A stretch of 64,000 bases of DNA from Hirsutella rhossiliensis. Taxonomy: Eukaryota; Ascomycota; Sordariomycetes; Hypocreales; Ophiocordycipitaceae. A program made the position numbers and the translations under genes. The stretch lies in contig NW_025408669.1 of assembly GCF_020360975.1 (NCBI RefSeq), forward strand, positions 2,046,001 to 2,110,000, in the 5' to 3' direction. Positions 56,713-64,000 of the stretch are shown here, piece by piece. The notes under the pieces were generated by a model. It was not told the DNA's origin, searched no databases, and was given only the letters and a program-made list of their open reading frames with translations. Each line of letters starts with the position of its first letter. Position 1 is the stretch's first letter.

Positions 56713-57669
56713 TGGCTGGCGACTCCACCTGGACATCCCCATCGCTCGTTTGCCTCTGTGGATTTGAAATCCTCGTGGGCTCGGTCACGTCCGCCGCAAG
56801 AGGCCCTACCTTGCTTGAGCCCGTCAGGAATCCGGTGGCGCGGCAGTCGTTTTAGAGTTTGCCGCCAACGGGAGACAATAGCGAGACCTACATACGCGGA
56901 TGGACGCAGCATATGCTCTGAGAGTGCGTACATGGAAACTTCCGATGCCGCTAGCCCTTCCCATCGCACCGACGCAACAACAAAACCCTCCCACGATCCG
57001 GCACCGGTCCCGGGCCCACACCCCCGATGTGACAGCCGCATCCCCGGGACCAACTTATCAAACGGCAAACTCTACTGCTCGTGTTGCTCATTAGCCAACT
57101 CACCCAATCCGGCTCTTCAGGTTGGTCAATTACGTCGCTGATGATGGCTCCTCCTCGTTCCATCCTTGTATTGTTGGTTGTGGCGCGTTTTGGCCCCTCC
57201 CTCCAGCTTCATGCGGTCCGTCCTTTGCTCTTCCTCGCTCTACTTGCCGGTCTAGTACAGCCCGCCTTGGGTGTTCACGCCATCGCAGCGTCGACCTGTG
57301 CCCTCCAATACTTGGGAGCTCCGTCTCTGCTGTTGGACTCTTGCGTGTACATGATTCCTTATCCGGCGATGGCCTCAGAAGGTCGTCGTGCAATGCAATC
57401 TCCCTCTTCTTTTGGCCGCATGTGGTCTTCGGGTTGCTTCAGAATCCAGTCGTAGCGCCAACTCGCCTTGCTCTCGTTCCCTAGAATTGCTGAATACAAA
57501 GAGCTGCCTCTCTCCGCTATGCTGGCTTCCATCTCCCCCTCTCTCTCTCAGCGCTCGTAGAGTTCCTGTATCGACATCCTGTGTACACTCGCTCACTTTC
57601 TCTGCTTCTCCCCAACTTCATCGACCCTCGCTGGCCCCAGACTGCCTTAGCTTCTACCCACTACACGCC

Positions 57670-58508
57670 ATGAAGTCCTCTGCTCTCTCAGCGTCGGTGG
57701 CGGCGCTCATCGGCTCCTCCGCCGCTCAAGTCCCTGACGCCAATGCAACTACCGTCTTCACCACCGTCATCTCGACCGCCTTCACCACCCTCTGCCCTGT
57801 AAGTGAATATGATCGTCATGTTTAAGATTTCGGGGCCTCCACAACTGACGACTCGACTAGGGTCCCACCATCCTCGCCATCGGCCATGCAACCTACACTT
57901 GCGAGAGGCCCACCGTCTTGACCGTTAAGCACTGCCCTTGCACCATCACCAGGCACGGCTACGGTGACAAGCATCATGACAAGCAATTGCCCGAACCTCC
58001 CGCCTACACAAAGTCGCCTCCCCCTCCCCCTCAAGGCTATCCTCTTCCCGCCCCAGAGCAGCCCGTGCCGGCGCCGCCGGCACCCTCCGCGGACCAGCCC
58101 GTGCCCCAGTCGCAGCCTCCTGCTGCCCAGCCCTCGCCGCAGCCGCAGTATCCTGCCGGCCAGTCGCAGCCACAGCCTCAAGCTCCCGCCGGCCAGCCGC
58201 AAGCCCAGCCTCAACCTCCTACCGACCAGCCGCAGGGGCAACCTCAACCTCCCGCCGGCCAGCCGCAGTCACCGTCTCAACCTCCTGCCGATCAGCCGCA
58301 GGGGCAGCCTCAACCTCCTGCCGGCCAGCCACAGTCGCAGCCTCAGAGTCCCGCCAGCCCCAACCGGCCCCAGGCCACAGACGGCGCGGCCCCCGCTCCT
58401 CCGTCCTCTTCCGACCAGTCTCAGGTCGTCTCCACCGCCGGCGCCGACAAGATCGGAGCTGGTCTCGGCACCCTGGCCATGGTTGGCTTTGCCGCCATGC
58501 TCGTCTAA
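57670..58508 (+). CDS. Predicted GPI-anchored cell-wall protein with Pro/Gln repeats
   Basis: Exons 57670-57798 and 57861-58508 give 258 aa. The signal peptide is MKSSALSASVAALIGSSAAQ. A short Thr-rich, Cys-containing domain follows (TTVFTTVISTAFTTLCPGPT, then ATYTCERPTVLTVKHCPCTI, about 25-75). This CPGPT/CTVTxCPC arrangement recurs in fungal surface proteins. A Pro-rich spacer leads into seven 11-residue repeats (about residues 132-208, DQPQGQPQPPA type). A Ser/Ala-rich stretch precedes a C-terminal hydrophobic tail (IGAGLGTLAMVGFAAMLV) that fits a GPI-attachment signal. It is expected at the cell surface, possibly as a stalk or adhesin. No enzyme domain is seen, and the specific family is not recognised. 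Confidence 0.87.
58125..58355 (+). repeat. 33-bp coding minisatellite (seven units)
   Basis: Seven in-frame 33-bp units encode 11-residue repeats: A/G/D-Q-P/S-x-x-x-x-x-x-P-A/T. The fourth and sixth units encode the same DQPQGQPQPPA and differ only at synonymous sites. Alternation of D- and G-starting units suggests duplication of a 66-bp pair. Confidence 0.9.
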
Positions 58509-58957
58509 GTCTCATCGTATTGATGCCAGGGAGGTTGGATGTGTCGGTCGATAGGCCTTCCGAGCCTATCTCGATGGGGAGAATTCATTTTCACTTTTCG
58601 ACATTCATTACCGCTTTGCACACATGCTCCGGAGCAACTGAATTATCATGACTTTGACGGGGTTTTAATCTGGAGAAAAGGCTTTCGGATATTCGAGTCC
58701 GTACACCTGAGTCGTTGACACGAAAAGCGCAAGGCTCAGATGGAGTAGGTACGCTCGCTTTTTGAACCCGAGACTGGGCCGAGTGGCAGGTATGCTTGGG
58801 GAGACACTTGACGGGGAAAATAATGAGGCGGGTGCATCTGTAGTGTTAATAATAACGAACTGTGTAATACTTCACCAGACCGGCGTCATCTTGCCTCGTA
58901 AAATGGCAGAAATCGTGATGCAGCTCATGACTGTCGCGTGGGTCTCGGTCGCCGCCA
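58509..58957. other. 449-bp convergent intergenic region
   Basis: It holds the 3' ends of the GPI-protein gene (+) and APC8 (-). The middle (about 58820-58870) is AT-rich with TAATAATAA-like sequence, a plausible poly(A) region. Nothing else is visible. Confidence 0.5.
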
Positions 58958-61155
58958 CTAGCTCGCAGAACCATAAACGCCCCCCGCCGGATCCAAGATG
59001 GATCTGATCTCTCGCACCAGAGCCTTGGCCTCTTCGACTTCCACTCCATCCTGGCACAGCTCCGTGGCCAGGCGGTTTGCCGTGGCGTAGTCGGCTGTGC
59101 GCATGGCGAACTTGGCAAGCCACATGCGTGCTTTGCTGGTCGCCGCCGTGACCCCCGTGCCCTCGGTCGCTCCGGGGTTGTCTTGCCGGTCAGGGTCGTC
59201 GTCTGAGCCAGCCGGCGAGTCGTTGTGTATCATGACGGATTCGTTGAGGCTGGCGTCTGCTGCTGCTCCGCCATCCTCTTGGGCCACGCAGAGTTCCATG
59301 TAGGCCTTTGCTTCGTCCTCCTCGTCCAGCTCATCGAACATGGTGGCAATTTGCAGCAAGATCTCGGGATCCATATGGCCAGTGGCCCCTCGGGTGCCGA
59401 GAGGATCGCCGCCGCTCCCGAAGCTGCTCCCGACCTCGTAGTATGCGTCGGCTAGCAGTGCTCTCTTGAGTGCCTTGATCCCGTCTCTCTCCCGGCCCAT
59501 CTTCTGCAGACAGGAGCCGACTGCTAGCCACATCTTGCCGTCCCATGGGCGCAGACCAGCTGCTTTCTTATAGTACCATAGCGAATACGTGTGCATCTCA
59601 AGCATCTCGTACGTTTGACCGAGCCCGTACCAGGCGCGATAGTCTCGCCGGTTGACGTCGACAGCACGTCGATATGACTCAATCGCGGCGTGCGTGTTCT
59701 TGAGCTCGACATATTCGTGCCCCATCAGCGTCCAGGCCGAGAGACAAGACCTGTCGAGGGTCAAAGCCCTGCGGAAGTACTGGACGGCCTTTTCATGCAG
59801 CGACAGAAGCGAGTAGTAATTTCCTATCACGACACAGGACTCGGGCCGAAACTTGTCCACGCTGGAGCAGAGGTGGGCGACAAAGGCCAGCTTGGGGCGC
59901 AAGTTCAAGACGTAGAGTATGTTGGAGTAATGGTCGAGGGAATCGAGCCTGTGCGGATGGAGCGAAAGCAGTCGGCTAAAATGCTGCTCGGCAGCCATCA
60001 GGTCCTTGGCGTGATATGCGAGTAGCGCGTGGCAGGTGAGAAGAAATGGTGAAGTCGGGAAGATGGAGAGCAGCTGCTCGAGATTGTTGGCGAGGCTGGG
60101 GGACTGCTGATACAGCTCTAGCGAGGTGTGCAGATGGAACATGAATGAGACGATGTTCTGTGGGCAATGCCTGGATATCCGATTCAACTACCATCTCCAA
60201 AGTCAGTAACTCTCGGGCAATGCGTCGGACAAGGAACACACACACCTCTTCAACCCTGGAGACAAGAGACGTCATCTCTAGCCAGCATCCCCAGTTCATG
60301 GGATACTTGTGAACACTCCGGATGAGGAACTCCAAGGCCCTCGAGTCGTTTTTCTCCTTGGCAAGCACCATGCCGTATCTGTGAGCAAGGCGTCAGCTTC
60401 CATGAAGTAGCAGGTGGCGTACGTGCTTGGTGCGTACAGATACTCGAGCCAGCCTTGACTGCCGAGGACCTCTTCATCATCGGCCGTCCTCTCGTCAAAC
60501 CAAGCCGCCAGGTAACGTCCAACAGCCAACAGCTGCTTGTTGACGACGGTTCCGAGGTCTTGGGGGCCCATAACCATCTCAGACTCTTCGTTTTTGCGCT
60601 TCTCCCCCGCCATAAACTTGGCGTAGAGAGCGAGGAACAGGCTCTTCTGGCTTATGTTGGGTAGGGAGGGTGCTCCCGGGGAACGAGCCGAAGTCGTGGC
60701 CTTGGCCTTGCCCTTTGCTTTTTGCGATGAAGATGCGGAGCTATCCGAGTGCGAGGCCAGCACGGAAGAGAGGAGAGACTCCGGGAGGAAGACGGCGGCG
60801 CATCGATCGTATTCCTTGCAGTCGAAGAGCGACTTGGCAAGCAGATACTTGCTCAGCTCTCTCGCTTCCAAGGCCGCCTCATCCTGGTCTGGGTTCGGGG
60901 TAAAGAGTGGCGAGGTATGCTTGTCCTCGGAGCCTTGAATATCGTGGTCGGCATCATCGCTTTCGGGGAGCGCGTTGAGGAGCTCGGCTGCCCTGCCACA
61001 TTGCCGTCCATCAGCGCAACCGCAATCATTAAGCCTGGGACGGGCAAGGCGGGCTACCATTTGGACGACTGGTACAGACACCTCTCGGAGCACTTAACCA
61101 CGGCATCTTGCAGAGCGGCCCGAAGCTGGGCGACCTCTTGGGCGCTCAGCGTCAT
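58958..61155 (-). CDS. CDC23: Anaphase-promoting complex subunit 8 (Cdc23)
   Basis: It is a TPR scaffold subunit of APC/C, the ubiquitin ligase that triggers anaphase. Four exons (61155-61058, 60992-60438, 60378-60246, 60187-58958) give 671 aa. The N-terminal Apc8 domain starts MTLSAQEVAQLRAALQDAVV and includes ELSKYLLAKSLFDCKEYDRCA. TPR units run from about 290 to 600, for example LDSLDHYSNILYVLNLRPKL, ESCVVIGNYYSLLSLHEKAV, LSAWTLMGHEYVELKNTHAA, YRAWYGLGQTYEMLEMHTYS and KMWLAVGSCLQKMGRERDGI. YRAWYGLGQTYEML is a strong Cdc23 signature. A Ser/Asp-rich insert (about 580-620) lies before the last helices. Splicing across intron 3 restores SRVEELNRISRH. Confidence 0.95.
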
Positions 61156-62209
61156 GGCGCCCTCTTTGCTGGCAGGGACGCGGGCTGCGGGCTGCGCGTG
61201 AGCGGAGAGGATAGTCGGGCCTGCACCATAAGCCAATCAGCAGGGGGGGTGCGTGAGCAGACTTGGCGGTTGACCGGCTTGCGCATAAACACCAATACGC
61301 GATTGATGAAGGTGGCAGTGATGTTGTAGACGAGCTTTGATGTGCAAGTGTCCTGCGTGGCGGGCACCTTACCTAATGAGGTTTCGTACATGTTGGAGTA
61401 CCTGGCAGGCATGTTGATGCGCCCGCATTGCGACCAACCCCATCATGTCTCTTCAAGCATGCCCTTCGAGCGACTTACTGTATACCAGTTACTCCGTTAC
61501 ACAGTCCGTTACACAGAGGGCTTGTGCTCAGTGAGTGGTGCGTACGATGACGGCGAGCTGCCTGATGAAGCACGCAGCATGATCAAGTCCTCACCGCCTG
61601 CGGGAATACCTGATGCATCATCCCCTTGGAAGAGGCAGGTCAAGCGCGAGTCAAGGGCGCCTTCGCTTGGCCTCTCCGGTGCCCGCGGCCCCGACGGTCC
61701 ATTCAAAGGCGCTCCGCTGGGGCGCCATGATGGCCGCGCCCCATGGCAAAGTCGACGTGGATGGGGATAAAGCCGGTTGTTATCAGAACTTCAAGTCCTG
61801 GCCCCGCGCAAGAGATGAGGGGCACCGAGGCAGTTGTTGAATTTAATGTCAAGTACTGAGTACTGGGAGAGGCAGGATACCGGTAAGGAGATACTTGTCT
61901 GGGCTCGCCTTTCCCGCCCCAACCCAACACGCATTGTCAGCTACTCATGTACATAGATAGGGGTAGCCCGTACAGAGTACAACATGCCATATAACTCGCT
62001 GGTCCCACCCACCACCGTTCCCCCAGTGAAGCGCAAGCCAAGCAAAACACCAAAGCTGATAGGCCCCCTCTGTACTGTCCTGCCTCGAATCTCTACTTGG
62101 CTCACCCTTCCCCTCGTTCACCTCCTTCTCTTCCCTCGACCCTTGCCCTCGCTGGCCTCCATCTCTTAGTTAACGCGCAGCACCGTTCGGTCAACATTTT
62201 TCCCCAAAC
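61156..62209. promoter_or_regulatory. 1.05-kb divergent promoter region of CDC23 and ERG20
   Basis: The start codons face outward. No gene is seen. A direct repeat of CCGTTACACAG occurs at 61494-61517 (two copies, 13-14 bp apart). The last 200 bp before ERG20 are pyrimidine-rich. Confidence 0.45.
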
Positions 62210-63312
62210 ATGGCGAAAAGGATGACGCTCAAGGAGTTTGAGGCAGTCTTTCCCAAGCTGGCCGAGGTCATCCTCGATCATGCCAAAGCTTGCAGCACGC
62301 CCCAGCAGGCTCTCGACTGGTTCAAGCAGGTAAGCGCCGCGAAACCGCCATCCGTCGACACATGTCGCTGACAGCCTTGTCCGTGCAGAGCCTCGAAATC
62401 AATACGCTGGGCGGCAAATGCAACCGCGGCATGTCCGTCCCCGACTCCGTCTCCATCCTGCTCAACGCCTCTCTAGACGAGAGGCAATACTTCGAGGCTG
62501 CCACCCTTGGCTGGACGACGGAGCTGCTCCAGGCCTTCTTCCTCGTCTCCGACGACATCATGGACAGTAGCATTACCCGTCGCGACAAGCCCTGCTGGTA
62601 CCGCCACGACGGCGTTGGCATGATTGCCATTAATGATGCCTTCATGCTCGAGGCGTCCATATACGTCCTCCTCAAGAAATACTTCCGCTCTCACCCGTCA
62701 TACGTCGAATTCCTCGAGCTGTTTCACGAGACCACGTTCCAGACAGAGGTCGGCCAGCTGTGCGACTTGCTCACCGCCCCCGAGGACAAGATCGACCTCG
62801 ACAACTTCTCCATGTCCAAGTGCCACTTCATCGTCATGTACAAGACCTCCTACTACTCCTTCTACCTCCCCGTCGCCCTCTCCCTCCACCTGCTCAACCG
62901 CGCCACTCCCAAGAACCTCGAGCAGGCCAAGGATATTCTTCTCGCCATTGGTGAATACTTCCAGTTCCAGGATGACTATCTGGACAACTTTGGCCTCCCC
63001 GAGCACATTGGCAAGATCGGCACCGACATCAAGGACAACAAGTGCTCGTGGCTCGTCAACCAGGCACTCGAGGTTGCCGGCCCAGAGCAGCGCAAGATCC
63101 TCGACGAAAACTACGGCCGCAAGGACGACGTCAAGGAGCAAGTCGTCAAGAAGCTCTACGACGACTTGAAGCTCAAGCAGCGCTGGGAGGCCTACGAGGA
63201 AAAGCGGACCGGCGAGATCCGCGCCATGATCAACAAGGTGGACGAGAGCGAGGGGCTCAACAAGGACGTCTTCACTGCCTTCCTGGATAAGATCTACAAG
63301 CGAACCAAGTAG
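62210..63312 (+). CDS. ERG20: Farnesyl diphosphate synthase
   Basis: It condenses DMAPP and IPP to geranyl and then farnesyl diphosphate, feeding ergosterol, ubiquinone, dolichol, prenylation and sesquiterpenes. Two exons (62210-62329 and 62389-63312, phase 0) give 347 aa, the normal length. The first Asp-rich motif is [16 protein letters not shown] (DDIMD at 95-99), and the second is [12 protein letters not shown] (DDYLD at 235-239). [14 protein letters not shown] precedes the first motif and [14 protein letters not shown] follows the second. The chain-length region upstream of the first DDxxD (LLQAFF) has the Phe pair of farnesyl-type enzymes. All catalytic motifs are intact. The C-terminus KIYKRTK is typical. 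Confidence 0.97.
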
Positions 63313-63840
63313 GGGCGGCGGAACATGCACGGCGCGGCTTTGGGTGACTCGAGTCGAGCGGGGGGGTTAATTGTAGGAACAAAGGTATATATGATGTAGA
63401 TGCAAAAGGGCAGAGGATGTCTTGGTGGACTAAATCACATTTCATACATGTGAGTTACCAATCACAGACAAGTATGTCTCCGCAGCAGACATGTCTGGAA
63501 GATGTCATAGTATAAGCGCCCCTTGCGCAATGTCTCAATGCCCCGGTTAAATATGTAAGTCCAACAGCGGCCCAGATCCAACAAGGAAAACGGAAGCCAG
63601 AGTGAAACAGAAGAACGCGCAAACAACCTAGCCCAGATGAGCCCAACTCCCCCGTCCCGCAAACCATACATAAAAGTTGCTGGGTTGCAAAGCAGAGTGA
63701 ATAGGTAGTGTCAAGGAGATGTGTCCCGATGTTTGATTATCGTCAAGGGTGGAGTTGTCCATGAGGCCAACAAGTAAAACAGGACGCGACAGGAACAGAC
63801 CCCCAGCGACGCTTAGGCATCATGCCGATGGATTCGCCAC
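63313..63840. other. 528-bp convergent intergenic region
   Basis: It contains the 3' UTR of ERG20 and that of the truncated gene at the window edge. A GGTATATATGATG stretch near 63385 is a plausible 3'-processing signal. No gene is supported. Confidence 0.45.
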
Positions 63841-64000
63841 TCACCGCGCGCGGTTGACGAGGGGCTCGGCGTGGCGTGCAGAAGGGCCGCCGCCATGGTG
63901 CGCCTCTCCGAACTTGTCCCGCCGGACCGAGCGATTAGGCAGGGCCGGGACCGGGGGTAGCTCCTCGGGGCTGAAGCGGCGGCCGCCACCTACGGAGCCT
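63841..64000 (-). CDS. C-terminal end of an unidentified protein (truncated by window edge)
   Basis: On the minus strand an open frame enters from the edge and ends at a TGA at 63841-63843, covering the last 52 residues. The sequence is Gly/Arg/Pro-rich (GGGRRFSPEELPPVPALPNR, then SVRRDKFGEAHHGGGPSARH) and looks disordered, as in many fungal C-termini. High GC in codon position three and the absence of stops support coding. It is convergent with ERG20. The family is not recognisable from this part, and an intron before the stop cannot be excluded. Confidence 0.5.
   Translation of the reverse strand, partial: GSVGGGRRFSPEELPPVPALPNRSVRRDKFGEAHHGGGPSARHAEPLVNRAR

Larger units (their letters stand above)
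52696..57669. other. 5-kb gene-free divergent region between secreted-protein and GPI-protein genes
   Basis: Both genes are transcribed outward, so their promoters lie here. I found no supported gene. Visible items are a CTGTG pentamer repeat (53271-53309), CATC repeats (about 54686-54705), a CT microsatellite (56667-56709) and a TACGGAGTA copy (55256-55264). Overlapping open frames (for example 53979-54773 and 54065-54886) lack domain-like sequence. The last ~500 bp before 57670 are pyrimidine-rich, probably a leader. Confidence 0.45.

Noticed and set aside
57141..57455. Hydrophobic 100-residue open frame upstream of the GPI-protein gene
   Set aside because: It begins with many hydrophobic residues, but the composition follows a pyrimidine-rich leader read in one frame. 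There is no plausible domain and it overlaps equally long frames.
1..64000. CRISPR arrays, prophage, bacterial defence or secondary-metabolite clusters
   Set aside because: No spaced direct repeats, no viral genes and no PKS/NRPS/terpene cyclase; ERG20 is the housekeeping enzyme.

Overview
The window is nuclear DNA of a filamentous ascomycete. It is GC-rich, with genes about 1-3 kb apart on both strands. Introns are mostly 48-65 nt and carry CTAAC/CTGAC-type branch sites. Protein resemblance (from memory, no search run) points to Sordariomycetes, probably Hypocreales. There is no operon structure, CRISPR array, phage or biosynthetic cluster. I found no convincing tRNA or rRNA gene.

Layout. 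Bases 1-2283 are the decayed 3' part of a Tad1-like LINE retrotransposon (reverse transcriptase, RNase H, terminal Cys/His motif, CATA-repeat tail). Then follow SPC3 (signal peptidase subunit, +), XRN1 (5'-3' exoribonuclease, -), HAT2 (RbAp46/48-type WD40 protein, +), an uncharacterised 745-aa protein (+), NRP1 (exonuclease-fold/RRM/RanBP2-zinc-finger RNA-binding protein, -), a PMP3-family membrane peptide (+), an uncharacterised Ser-rich protein (+), CTK1 (RNA polymerase II CTD kinase, -), an EHT1/ABHD3-like alpha/beta hydrolase (+), LOC1 (-), an eIF4E2/4EHP-type cap-binding protein (+), SAD1 (USP39-type splicing factor, -), UTP13 (-), an uncharacterised membrane protein (+), MCM5 (-), VPS54 (+), a small secreted protein (-), a Pro/Gln-repeat GPI-anchored protein (+), APC8/CDC23 (-), ERG20 (farnesyl diphosphate synthase, +) and the 3' end of one further gene (-).

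Most genes are single-copy housekeeping genes of nuclear or RNA metabolism: mRNA decay, splicing, cap binding, ribosome assembly, CTD phosphorylation, replication licensing and the anaphase-promoting complex. Their proximity looks like ordinary gene order, not a pathway. Exon models were built by hand. For every spliced gene the exon lengths sum to an intact reading frame.

The non-housekeeping parts are the LINE end and 48970-57669. The latter is gene-poor DNA holding one 495-nt gene for a secreted protein and bordered by a gene for a repeat-bearing GPI-anchored surface protein. Other points of interest are GC-AG introns in both genes of the divergent XRN1/HAT2 pair, a five-nucleotide first coding exon in XRN1, loss of the catalytic acids in the NRP1 exonuclease fold, and a repeat/hairpin cluster upstream of CTK1. 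I saw no clearly novel multi-gene system.
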